A stretch of 45,720 bases of DNA from assembly GCA_900320185.1 (NCBI GenBank), contig ONRD01000016.1, positions 1 through 45,720 of the forward strand, written 5' to 3'. Of this stretch, positions 31,434 through 39,807 are shown one piece after another. Origin of the DNA: an uncultured Bacteroidales bacterium. GTDB taxonomy: Bacteria > Bacteroidota > Bacteroidia > Bacteroidales > UBA932. The notes below the pieces were generated by a model. That model did no database searches. It worked only from the letters and a program-made list of their open reading frames with translations, and was not told the origin of the DNA. The number at the start of each line of letters is the position of its first letter. Position 1 is the stretch's first letter. Both the position numbers and the translations under genes were made by a program.

Positions 31434-33056
31434 ATGACGATGGGGACAAAATATATCTTCATTACCGGAGGCGTTGTGTCATCGCTCGGCAAAGGGATCA
31501 TCTCCGCCAGCATCGGTCTTCTCCTGCAGGCGCGTGGCTACAGGATCACGATCCAGAAATTCGACCCTTATATCAACATCGACCCGGGGACGCTCAATCC
31601 CTACGAGCATGGCGAGTGCTATGTGACGGAGGACGGCTTCGAGACGGACCTCGACCTGGGGCACTACGAGCGCTTCACCGGGATCCGCACGACGCGCGAC
31701 AACTCCGTCACGACGGGCAGGATCTACAAGACCGTCATCGACCGCGAGCGGCGCGGGGACTATCTGGGCAAGACCATCCAGGTGGTGCCGCACATCACCG
31801 ATGAGATCAAGCGGCGGATGCTGCGCACGGATGTGACCGGCGAAACGCCCGATTTCGTGATCACTGAGGTCGGCGGCACGATCGGCGACATCGAGAGCGC
31901 TCCCTTCATGGAGGCTATCCGCCAGCTGCGCTGGCAGTTGGGCCGGGACGCCGTGTGCGTGCACCTGACCTATGTGCCTTACCTGAAAGCCGCCGAGGAG
32001 TTGAAGACCAAGCCAACGCAGCACTCCGTCAAGGAACTGCAGGGAATGGGAATCCAGCCCGACATAATCGTCCTGCGCACGGAGCGCCATTTGGACGATG
32101 CGATGCGCATGAAGGTAGCGTCGTTCTGCAATGTCGACCTGGAGTGCGTGGTGCAGAGCGAGGACCTGCCGAGCATCTATGAGGTGCCTGTGAATATGCA
32201 GCGTCAGGGACTTGACGCAGCGATTCTGCGCAAGATCGGCATCCCCGTGGGGGAGACGCCGGCGATGAAGCCCTGGCAGGATTTCCTGGAGAAGCAGCGC
32301 CATGCCCGGCGCGAGGTGCATGTGGCCCTCGTTGGCAAATATGACCTCCAGGATGCCTACAAGAGCATTCGCGAGAGCCTGAACCTGGCCGGCATCTACG
32401 AAGGGGCGAAGGTGAAGGTCCATTTTGTCAGCAGCCAGGCACTGACGCGGGACAACGTGGCCGGGAAACTCTCCGGGATGGCCGGGATCGTAATCTGTCC
32501 AGGTTTCGGCCAGCGGGGAATCCCCGGCAAGATCCTCGCGGCGGAGTACGCCCGCACGCAGGATATCCCTTGCTTCGGCATCTGCCTGGGCATGCAGATG
32601 ATGGTCATCGAATTCGCCCGCCATGTGCTGGGCTATGCGGATGCCGACAGCAGCGAGATGCGTCCGGATTCGCCGCACAATGTCATCGATTTGATGGAGG
32701 AGCAGAAAAGCATCACCCAGATGGGCGGGACGATGCGCCTCGGGGCATATGCCTGCACCATCCGGCCGGGCAGCCATACCAGTGCCGCGTACGGCGGGCA
32801 GGAAGAAGTCCGCGAGCGTCACCGCCACCGCTACGAATTCAATAACGCCTATCGGGAGGAGTTTGAAGCCAAAGGCATGCTCTGCGCAGGCACCAATCCG
32901 GACGCCGCCCTGGTGGAAATCGTGGAGATTCCCACGCTGCGCTGGTACATCGGCACCCAGTTCCACCCGGAGTACAGCTCGACGGTGCTGCATCCCCATC
33001 CGCTGTTTGTCAGTTTCATCCAAGCCTGTGTCGAATATGGAGACGTTGAAGCATGA
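31434..33056 (+). CDS. pyrG: CTP synthase
   Basis: This enzyme converts UTP to CTP with ATP and glutamine-derived ammonia in the cytosol. The N-terminal amidoligase domain (about residues 1-270) opens with KYIFITGGVVSSLGKGIISA and contains FDPYINIDPGTLNPYEHGEC and ITEVGGTIGDIES. The C-terminal class I glutamine amidotransferase domain (about 295-540) has the nucleophile elbow FGICLGMQMM and the His/Glu pair QFHPEYSS. The length of 540 is normal. An ATG two codons downstream (MGTKYIF) is the more usual family start. It follows glnN by 18 nt, and its last 20 nt overlap purF, indicating an operon. Confidence 0.97.
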   Translation: MTMGTKYIFITGGVVSSLGKGIISASIGLLLQARGYRITIQKFDPYINIDPGTLNPYEHGECYVTEDGFETDLDLGHYERFTGIRTTRDNSVTTGRIYKTVIDRERRGDYLGKTIQVVPHITDEIKRRMLRTDVTGETPDFVITEVGGTIGDIESAPFMEAIRQLRWQLGRDAVCVHLTYVPYLKAAEELKTKPTQHSVKELQGMGIQPDIIVLRTERHLDDAMRMKVASFCNVDLECVVQSEDLPSIYEVPVNMQRQGLDAAILRKIGIPVGETPAMKPWQDFLEKQRHARREVHVALVGKYDLQDAYKSIRESLNLAGIYEGAKVKVHFVSSQALTRDNVAGKLSGMAGIVICPGFGQRGIPGKILAAEYARTQDIPCFGICLGMQMMVIEFARHVLGYADADSSEMRPDSPHNVIDLMEEQKSITQMGGTMRLGAYACTIRPGSHTSAAYGGQEEVRERHRHRYEFNNAYREEFEAKGMLCAGTNPDAALVEIVEIPTLRWYIGTQFHPEYSSTVLHPHPLFVSFIQACVEYGDVEA

Positions 33057-34782
33057 GTGCGGGGTGGCGATGATCCGCCTGCTCAAGCCGCTTGATTATT
33101 ACAAGAACAAGTACGGCACCTCCCGCTACGGCCTGGACAAATTGTACCTGCTGATGGAGAAGCAGCACAACCGGGGACAGGAAGGGGCCGGCCTGGCCTA
33201 CGTCGACCTGGATGCGCCCGCCGGTACGGAGTACATGTTCCGCGAGCGGGCCGAAGGGTCGGATGCCATCACCGAGATATTCAGGAAGGTGGATGCTTCC
33301 ACGGCCGGCCAGCTGTACATGGGGCACCTGCGCTATTCGACGACCGGCAAGAGCGGCCTGAGCTACGTCCATCCGTTCCTGCGCCGCAACAACTGGCGCG
33401 CAAAGAATCTCTGCCTGTGCGGCAATTTCAACATGACCAACATCGAGGAAGTCTTCGGCTTCCTGACCGCCCAGGGTCAGTCTCCCAGATTGTACGGCGA
33501 TGCCTACATCACGCTGGAGCTGATGGGACACCGCCTGGACCGCGAGGCAGAGCGCCTGTTCGCCGAGGCCCGGGAGCAGGGTCTGGAAGGGCTTGCCGTC
33601 ACGCATTACATCGAAGATCACGTGTGCATGGCGAATGTCCTCCGTTCGACGATGGTCCACTTCGACGGCGGCTATGTGATGTGCGGCCTGACGGGAAGCG
33701 GCGAGATGTTCACCGTGCGCGATCCCTGGGGGATCCGCCCGGCTTTCTATTACCGCGACGACGAACTCATCGCCATCGCGAGCGAGCGTCCCGTCCTGCA
33801 GACGACCTTCGACCTGGAGAGCTGCGATGTCTGCGAGCTCATGCCCGGGCAGGCGCTGATCGTCCGACGGGACGGCAGGAGCAGCCTTGAGCAGATCCTG
33901 CCGGCGCAGAAACTCTCCGCCTGCTCGTTCGAGCGGATCTATTTCAGCCGCGGATCGGACTGCGACATCTACCAGGAGCGCAAGCGCCTGGGCGAGCAGC
34001 TGGTCCAGCCCGTCCTGAAGGCCGTCTCGGAAGACCTGGACAACACGGTGTTCTCCTATATTCCGAATACGGCCGAGGTGGCCTACTACGGCATGGTCGG
34101 CGGCTTCCGCAAGCTTCATGACGAGATACGTACGGAGAAGGTGGTTGTCAAGGACATCAAGCTGCGCACCTTCATCACGGACAATGCGGGCCGCAACGAC
34201 TTGGCCGCCCACGTCTACGACATCAGCTACGGCAGCCTGCGGCCCTACGAGGACAACCTGGTCGTCATCGACGACAGCATCGTGCGGGGGACGACCCTCC
34301 GGGAAAGCATCTTCAAGATCCTGGACCGCCTGCATCCAAGGAAGATCGTCATGGTGTCGAGCGCTCCGCAGATCCGGTATCCCGACTACTACGGCATCGA
34401 CATGTCGCACCTGGAGGAGTTGTGCGCCTTCCGGGCCGCCATCGAGCTGCTCCGCGACCGGGGAATGCAGCAGCTGGTCGAGGACGTCTACCGGAAATGC
34501 AAGGAGGATCCGCTGTCGGAGAACCACGTCAGGGAGATCTACGCTCCTTTCAGCGTGGAGGAAATCAACGCAAAGATCGTGGAAATGCTCCGGCCGGAAG
34601 GCATGCGGGCCCCGGTCGAACTGGTCTTCCAGAGCATCGCCGGGCTCCACCTGGCCTGCCCGGACCATCCCGGCGACTGGTACTTCACAGGGCATTATCC
34701 CACGCCAGGCGGCACGCGCCTGTGCAACAAGGCCTTCGTCGACTACGTCGAGCAGGTCCTGAAGTTACGGCTGCCGCTGTAG
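33037..34782 (+). CDS. purF: Amidophosphoribosyltransferase (PurF family, long Bacteroidetes form, 581 aa)
   Basis: This enzyme transfers glutamine amide nitrogen to PRPP in the first step of purine synthesis. ATG 33037 is chosen because METLKHECGVAMIRLL places the class II amidotransferase Cys8 after a short propeptide, as in PurF. The open frame extends upstream to 32749 only as the shadow of pyrG. Other features are MEKQHNRGQEGAGLAY, the glutaminase loop GHLRYSTTGKSGLSY, RDPWGIRPAFYY, and the PRPP-binding motif NLVVIDDSIVRGTT in the phosphoribosyltransferase domain. The protein is about 80-100 residues longer than E. coli PurF, as in other Bacteroidetes. The start lies inside pyrG (20-nt overlap). 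The stop overlaps the convergent symporter gene by 18 nt. Confidence 0.9.
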   Translation: METLKHECGVAMIRLLKPLDYYKNKYGTSRYGLDKLYLLMEKQHNRGQEGAGLAYVDLDAPAGTEYMFRERAEGSDAITEIFRKVDASTAGQLYMGHLRYSTTGKSGLSYVHPFLRRNNWRAKNLCLCGNFNMTNIEEVFGFLTAQGQSPRLYGDAYITLELMGHRLDREAERLFAEAREQGLEGLAVTHYIEDHVCMANVLRSTMVHFDGGYVMCGLTGSGEMFTVRDPWGIRPAFYYRDDELIAIASERPVLQTTFDLESCDVCELMPGQALIVRRDGRSSLEQILPAQKLSACSFERIYFSRGSDCDIYQERKRLGEQLVQPVLKAVSEDLDNTVFSYIPNTAEVAYYGMVGGFRKLHDEIRTEKVVVKDIKLRTFITDNAGRNDLAAHVYDISYGSLRPYEDNLVVIDDSIVRGTTLRESIFKILDRLHPRKIVMVSSAPQIRYPDYYGIDMSHLEELCAFRAAIELLRDRGMQQLVEDVYRKCKEDPLSENHVREIYAPFSVEEINAKIVEMLRPEGMRAPVELVFQSIAGLHLACPDHPGDWYFTGHYPTPGGTRLCNKAFVDYVEQVLKLRLPL

Positions 34783-36027
34783 ACAGTGGCCGGCGCCCCC
34801 CTCTCCCTGAGTGCGGGAGCCGTTGCACAGCCGGTCGACGAGAAGGGCTGAGGAAATGTTCCCCGTTGTGTTGAGGAGGGTCGCCGGGATGTCCACTATG
34901 GTGCTGATAACCACGAGGGTGGCTGCGAACTCGGGGTCGATGCCCAGGATGGAGCAGATGAGGATTTCCCCTGTCATCCCGCCGACCGGGATAGCCCCGA
35001 CGGCAAGGCTGGTGACCAAGGCGATGCCTACGACTTCGACTCCGGAATAATCGCTCAGTCCCAGGAAGGCGGTTGCGAAGACGATTTTAAGCACGGCGCT
35101 GACGACAGAACCGTCCTTGTGGAGGTTGACGCCGAACGGAATTACGGATTCTGCGATTTCCTTCCTGACTCCCATGGCGAGGGTGGCCTCGATGGCCGAG
35201 GGGATGGAGGCGGCGCTCGAGCAGGTCGAGACGGACATCAGGGAAGGTGGAAGGATGTTTTTCCAGAACCTTCCGACTGCCTTCGGCCCGCCCGCAGCCA
35301 TGGCGTACAGGGTGCTGAATCCAAAGTAGATGACGGCGGTGACGCCAAGGCAGAGGAGCAGGGCCTTCAGGTATCCTCCGATGACCTGTCCTCCGAGGTT
35401 CCCGACGAGGTCTGCGAAATAACAGCCCAGGCACAGGGGCGCGGCGTACATCAGGATCTTTACGAATCGGATCGAGACTTCCATCCCGGAAGCCAGGAAG
35501 GCGGCGAACGGCTTTCCCTTGTCCATGCAAAGGGAAGTCGAGACTCCGACCATCGCAGCGAACACGATCAAAGGCAGCAGGCTGCCCTTGCTGAACAGTT
35601 TCGGGAAGTCGTCCACGGTGAACAGGCTCACCGCGATGTCGGCGGCGGATGCCCCGGCGGCGGCCAGGCCCGTCGGCTCGAGCCTTCCGGGAGGGATCCT
35701 GGTGGCGAACTGTCCGAGAGGATTGAAGGTCCTGCAGGCTATCCAGGTGAGGGTTCCCGCGATGACGGAAAGGCACAGGAAGACTACGAGGGACCAGCAG
35801 ATGACTTTCCCGACAGTCTTCTCCGAGGTCATCCGGCACATGGACGTGGCTATGCTGAAGAACACCAGCGGGACCACGATGACGAACATGAGGTTCAGGA
35901 AGAGCTCTCCCGCAGGCTTGACCACGGAGGCGGCCGGTCCGAAGAAGGAGCCGCACAGCGCACCGCAGAGCACTCCGAGAAGGAGCAGCAGTGTCATTCC
36001 GTAATTGCCAGGGAACCGTCTTTCCAT
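34765..36027 (-). CDS. Dicarboxylate/amino acid:cation symporter (DAACS family, 420 aa)
   Basis: This is an inner-membrane, Na+- or H+-driven transporter of the GltP/SstT fold, with eight transmembrane helices and two re-entrant hairpins. Hairpin 1 carries the Ser-rich motif (SVSTCSSAASIPSAIEA). TM7 has PFGVNLHKDGS. Hairpin 2 has SLAVGAIPVGGMTGEIL. TM8 reads IVDIPATLLNTTGN. Relative to the archaeal homologue GltPh, the substrate-side-chain Arg in TM8 is Ala, and the terminal Asp of the NxTGD sodium site is Asn. An acidic amino acid is therefore a less likely substrate than a neutral one. This leftward gene is monocistronic. Its end overlaps purF by 18 nt on the opposite strand, and it has a good promoter upstream. 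Confidence 0.9.
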   Translation of the reverse strand: MERRFPGNYGMTLLLLLGVLCGALCGSFFGPAASVVKPAGELFLNLMFVIVVPLVFFSIATSMCRMTSEKTVGKVICWSLVVFLCLSVIAGTLTWIACRTFNPLGQFATRIPPGRLEPTGLAAAGASAADIAVSLFTVDDFPKLFSKGSLLPLIVFAAMVGVSTSLCMDKGKPFAAFLASGMEVSIRFVKILMYAAPLCLGCYFADLVGNLGGQVIGGYLKALLLCLGVTAVIYFGFSTLYAMAAGGPKAVGRFWKNILPPSLMSVSTCSSAASIPSAIEATLAMGVRKEIAESVIPFGVNLHKDGSVVSAVLKIVFATAFLGLSDYSGVEVVGIALVTSLAVGAIPVGGMTGEILICSILGIDPEFAATLVVISTIVDIPATLLNTTGNISSALLVDRLCNGSRTQGEGGAGHCLQRQP

Positions 36028-36050
36028 AATGCGCTTTGTTTTGGGCCTTC

Positions 36051-36081
36051 CAAATATAGCAAATACTCTCGGAAACTCAAG
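36051..36081 (-). promoter_or_regulatory. Bacteroidetes-type promoter for the symporter gene
   Basis: On the minus strand CTTG (36078-36081), a 19-nt spacer and a perfect -7 box TATATTTG (36051-36058) stand about 24 nt upstream of the symporter ATG at 36027. This is one of the best promoter matches in the window. Confidence 0.6.
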
Positions 36082-36131
36082 CCGGAGGAACTATCTGTCC
36101 GGGGGCTGTCCCTCCTCCTGGAATCGATTTG

Positions 36132-36165
36132 CTTGCGGAAGTTGGGAAAATAATCCTTATCTTGT
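36132..36165 (+). promoter_or_regulatory. Weak putative promoter for the GH9-deacetylase gene
   Basis: CTTG (36132-36135), a 22-nt spacer and TATCTTGT (36158-36165; two mismatches to TAnnTTTG) lie about 20 nt before the ATG at 36186. The position is right but the match is poor. Confidence 0.3.
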
Positions 36166-36185
36166 AGTTCCAAATCAGAAACATC

Positions 36186-38705
36186 ATGCGGAAAATCCTG
36201 TCCATCCTTGCCCTGACCGTCGCCTGCGCGGCTCCTGCCTTAGCTGGCTCATGGGTGAGAATCAACCAGTTGGGTTACCTGCCGAACTCTACGAAGGTGG
36301 CCGTCTATGTCAGCAACGACCCCGAAAGCGTACTTTCCTTCGATGTCGTGGAAGTGTTTACCGGGGAGAAGGTCCTTTCCGGGATGCCGGTGAGGAATAC
36401 CGGGGAACTCGGGATGCTCAAGACCACCTGCCGGCTTGATTTCACCTCCCTCGGGCAGGAAGGCGCCTACCGGATAGTCGTCCACAGCCGGCCTCTCGGC
36501 GGGAAGAAAGCCTCCGGGAAGGTGCGCAGGACCGAATCGGAGATATTCCCGGTGAATCCCCATGTCTACGACGGGACGGCCGATTTCGTCCTGAACTACA
36601 TGCGCCAGCAGCGCTGCGGATGGAATCCATTCATCCGGGACAGCTGCCACACCAGGGATGGGATGATCGTGGGCCATCCGGACCCGGCGAAGGACAGCAC
36701 CTTCCTCGATGTCACCGGGGGCTGGCACGATGCCTCCGACTGCCTGCAGTACACCACGACTTCAGCCAATGCGGTCTACCAGATGATGTTCGCCTACCAG
36801 CAGAACCCCGGGGCCTTCCCCGACAATTACAAGGCGGACGGCACTCCCGGCAGGAACGGGATCCCCGACATAGTGGACGAGATCTACTGGGGGCTTCTGT
36901 GGCTTGACAAGATGAATCCCGAACCGGGCGAGATGTACAACCAGATTGCCGACGACCGCGACCATGTCGGCATGAGGCGCCCAAGTGAGGACATAGCGGA
37001 CTATGGCTGGGGCAAAGGCGGACACAGGCCTGTCTGGTACTGCTCAGGGGAGCCTCAGCAAAGAGGCAGGACCGGACTGAAGAACAAGACCATGGGGATC
37101 GCTTCCACTGCGGGCAAGTTCGCCTCGGATTTCGCCATGGGCTCCAGGATCCTCGCCCCGTTCTATCCCGAATTCGCGGAAAAGATCGGCCGGAAGGCCG
37201 AGTCGTGCTACGAAGCCGGGGTGGCCAAGCCGGGCAACTGCCAGACCGCTTCCGTGCTTTCTCCGTACATCTACGAGGAGGACAACTGGGTGGACGACAT
37301 GGAACTGGCGGCCTGCGAGCTGTTTTTCAAGACGAAGGATCCGAAGTACAGGACCGACGCCCTGGAGTGGGGCAGGAAGGAACCGGTGACTCCATGGATG
37401 GGGGCCGACACCGCCCGTCACTACCAGTGGTATCCTTTCATGAACATGGGCCACTACAGGATCGCAGACGAGTTCGGCGGTAAGGCTTCAGCCGAATTCG
37501 TAAGGAACATGAAGACCGGCATCGAACGGGTTTACCAGCGGGGCAAGGACCATCCTTTCATGTTCGGAATCCCGGGAATATGGTGTTCCAACAACCTCAC
37601 CACCGCGATGCTCACCCAGTGCATCCTCTACCGCCAGATTACCGGAGACCTTACCTACCGGGAAATGGAGGGTTCGCTGCGCGACTGGCTCCTGGGCTGC
37701 AATCCCTGGGGAGTGAGCATGATCGTGGAGCTTCCGCGGGGAGGGACGTATCCCCTGCAGCCGCATTCCTACATCCCCAGATTCAACATGGGCAACACGA
37801 CCGGAGGCCTTGTGGACGGCCCCATATATTCAACTATCGGAGCCCTTATCGGAGTGAGCCTTGAAGGAGGCATCAACTACGAGGACTGCCAGCCGGGAGA
37901 CCTGGTGTTCCATGACTGCACTCACGACTATTCCACCGACGAGCCCACCATGGACGGGACCGCCTGCCTGACTTTCCCCCTGTCTGCCTACGAGGCCGAA
38001 GGCCACGCCCTGGCGGACGACAGGAACGTTTACAGCCAGGGAGGGATCATCAGGACCAATCCTTCTTCCAGGCACGTGGATTTCGTGTTCACCGCGGCGG
38101 ACAAGTGTGACGGCGCTGAACCTATCATGGCGACTCTGAGGAAATACAACATCCGCGGCGGTTTCTTCTTCACCGGGCAGTTCTACGAGATGTTCCCCGG
38201 AGTCGTCAGGAAACTGGTGAAGGAAGGTCACTATGTCGGGAGCCACTCGTACGGCCACCTGCTGTACTTCCCCTGGGGGCAGCCGGACTCGATGACCGTG
38301 TCCAAGGAAGAGTTCCAGCAGGACATCATAAAGAGCTATGCCCTGATGCGCAAGGCCGGCATCACCGGGGCGAGGTATTTCATCCCCCCGTACGAGCATT
38401 ACAACTCGACCGTCTCTTCCTGGGCGCGCCAGATGGGGCTCCAGGTCGTCAACTACACGCCCGGCACGGCCACCAACGGGGATTACACCCTGCCTTCGAT
38501 GAAGAACTACTACAGCTGCGAAACCATATTCAACAAGATCTGGGAGTGCGAGAAGAACGACCCTGACGGCCTTGGAGGGCACATAATGCTGATCCACCTC
38601 GGGACCGAGGACGGACGTACCGACAAGTTCTACAACCACCTCCCGGAGCTTATCGAGCAACTTAAAGCAAAGGGGTACACTTTCACGCCCCTGAGACCTG
38701 AATGA
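36186..38705 (+). CDS. GH9 glycoside hydrolase fused to a NodB-like polysaccharide deacetylase domain (839 aa)
   Basis: The signal peptide MRKILSILALTVACAAPALA is cleaved near residue 21. Residues about 22-120 are the Ig-like domain that precedes GH9 modules (WVRINQLGYLPNSTKVAVYV). Residues about 130-615 are GH9: the catalytic Asp pair is in GGWHDASDC (Asp182, Asp185) and the acid Glu586 in DYSTDEPTMDG, as in inverting endo/exo-beta-glucanases. Residues about 629-839 are a CE4/NodB-like fold with GSHSYGHLLY (two His ligands), FIPPYEHYN and IMLIHLGTEDG. The usual TFDDG motif is replaced by FTAADKCDG, so deacetylase activity is uncertain. Predicted substrate: acetylated beta-1,4-glucan-type chains such as cellulose-like or xyloglucan fragments. 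The stop overlaps the next start (ATGA). Confidence 0.9.
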   Translation: MRKILSILALTVACAAPALAGSWVRINQLGYLPNSTKVAVYVSNDPESVLSFDVVEVFTGEKVLSGMPVRNTGELGMLKTTCRLDFTSLGQEGAYRIVVHSRPLGGKKASGKVRRTESEIFPVNPHVYDGTADFVLNYMRQQRCGWNPFIRDSCHTRDGMIVGHPDPAKDSTFLDVTGGWHDASDCLQYTTTSANAVYQMMFAYQQNPGAFPDNYKADGTPGRNGIPDIVDEIYWGLLWLDKMNPEPGEMYNQIADDRDHVGMRRPSEDIADYGWGKGGHRPVWYCSGEPQQRGRTGLKNKTMGIASTAGKFASDFAMGSRILAPFYPEFAEKIGRKAESCYEAGVAKPGNCQTASVLSPYIYEEDNWVDDMELAACELFFKTKDPKYRTDALEWGRKEPVTPWMGADTARHYQWYPFMNMGHYRIADEFGGKASAEFVRNMKTGIERVYQRGKDHPFMFGIPGIWCSNNLTTAMLTQCILYRQITGDLTYREMEGSLRDWLLGCNPWGVSMIVELPRGGTYPLQPHSYIPRFNMGNTTGGLVDGPIYSTIGALIGVSLEGGINYEDCQPGDLVFHDCTHDYSTDEPTMDGTACLTFPLSAYEAEGHALADDRNVYSQGGIIRTNPSSRHVDFVFTAADKCDGAEPIMATLRKYNIRGGFFFTGQFYEMFPGVVRKLVKEGHYVGSHSYGHLLYFPWGQPDSMTVSKEEFQQDIIKSYALMRKAGITGARYFIPPYEHYNSTVSSWARQMGLQVVNYTPGTATNGDYTLPSMKNYYSCETIFNKIWECEKNDPDGLGGHIMLIHLGTEDGRTDKFYNHLPELIEQLKAKGYTFTPLRPE

Positions 38706-39739
38706 TGATAAGACACAAGTACTGCCACGAAGGAACGTTCACGTTCGAAGCCGGGGGGAGCATCGACAACCTCGAAGTGGTCTACCACACCTCGCCTTCG
38801 GGTTATTCGAAGGACAAGAAAGTAATATGGCTGCTCCACGCCCTGACGGCGTCTTCCGATGCGGAAGGGGAGTGGTGGCCGGCCCTGGTAGGACCCGGGA
38901 AACTGCTCGACACCGAAAAGTTCTTCGTCATCTGCGCCAACGTGCTGGGCTCCGCCTGCGGATCTTCCGGCCCGGCCCAGACCAATCCAAGGACCCGCAA
39001 GCCGTATTACCTGGATTTCCCGAGGGTCACCGTCCATGACACAGTGGTTGCCTTCGACCTGCTGAGGGAGCACCTCGGGATCGAGAAGATCGACATGATG
39101 ATCAGCACTTCCATGGGCGGATTCATGGCTTTCGACTGGGTGGCATGGAAACCCTCCCTCTTCAGGAGCATCTATTTCATCGCGACGGGAGCCAGGGTCA
39201 CCCCATGGCTGACAGGATTCAATTCCGCCATGAAGATGGCCCTTCAGGCCGACCCTACATTCAAGGAGTGCCGCAGCCTCAAGGGCGGAATGTACGGACT
39301 GAAGGCGGCCCGTACGATAGCTCTCCTGACCTATCGCTGCGAGGAGGGCCTTTTCAAGCAGGAGGAGGACTCTCCGGACGTGATGTTCGCCGACAAGGCC
39401 GGGTCCTACTACCGGCACCAGAGCTCCAAGTTCGTCAGTACGTGGGACGCATATTCCTACCTCTATGTCTGTGACGAGGTGGACAGCAACAATGTCGGCC
39501 GCGGCCGCGGCGGGGTGGAGAAGGTCCTCGGGCAGATCAAGGCGGACTGCACCTTCGTCTGCATGTCCTCGGACGAACTTTTCCCGCCGGAAGACATGAA
39601 GCCATGGTCGGAAATGGTCCCTGGGGCGAAGTTCCATCTTGTACGGACCCCTTACGGCCACGACGGCTTCCTGATCGAGACCGACGCCATCGGCGACATC
39701 CTCCGTCCCGGAGTCGAAAGCCTGCTCTGTGGGGACTGA
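38702..39739 (+). CDS. MetX-family alpha/beta-hydrolase acyltransferase (homoserine O-acetyltransferase-like, 345 aa)
   Basis: The whole protein follows the MetX pattern: WLLHALTASSDAEGEWWPAL, then VGPGKLLDTEKFFVICANVL, GSACGSSGPAQTNPRTRKPY, DFPRVTVHDTV, and the nucleophile elbow STSMGGFMAF. Asp is in SSDELFPPEDM and His in YGHDGFLIE, so the catalytic triad is complete. MetX acylates homoserine from acetyl- or succinyl-CoA in methionine synthesis. No other methionine gene is nearby. The ATG overlaps the stop of the GH9-deacetylase gene by four bases, so an acyltransferase or esterase role in glycan metabolism is also possible. No signal peptide is seen, so it acts in the cytosol. Confidence 0.85.
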   Translation: MMIRHKYCHEGTFTFEAGGSIDNLEVVYHTSPSGYSKDKKVIWLLHALTASSDAEGEWWPALVGPGKLLDTEKFFVICANVLGSACGSSGPAQTNPRTRKPYYLDFPRVTVHDTVVAFDLLREHLGIEKIDMMISTSMGGFMAFDWVAWKPSLFRSIYFIATGARVTPWLTGFNSAMKMALQADPTFKECRSLKGGMYGLKAARTIALLTYRCEEGLFKQEEDSPDVMFADKAGSYYRHQSSKFVSTWDAYSYLYVCDEVDSNNVGRGRGGVEKVLGQIKADCTFVCMSSDELFPPEDMKPWSEMVPGAKFHLVRTPYGHDGFLIETDAIGDILRPGVESLLCGD

Positions 39740-39782
39740 CGTCTCCCGGCCCCGGCACCTTCGTTCCAAGGCCGCAGACGTC
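39738..39782. terminator. Possible hairpin between convergent genes
   Basis: GACGTCT (39738-39744) and AGACGTC (39776-39782) are perfect inverted copies, with GGCC/GGCC as a further internal pairing. They fill most of the 68-nt gap between the MetX-like gene and the convergent TolC-like gene. There is no T tract, so termination is plausible but not strongly supported. Confidence 0.35.
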
Positions 39783-39807
39783 CCCTGGCCAAGTCTTTCC
39801 CTATGGA

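Noticed and set aside
32749-33036. N-terminal extension of purF by 96 codons
   Set aside because: It lies wholly within pyrG in another frame. The catalytic Cys must be close to the N-terminus, which fits only the ATG at 33037.
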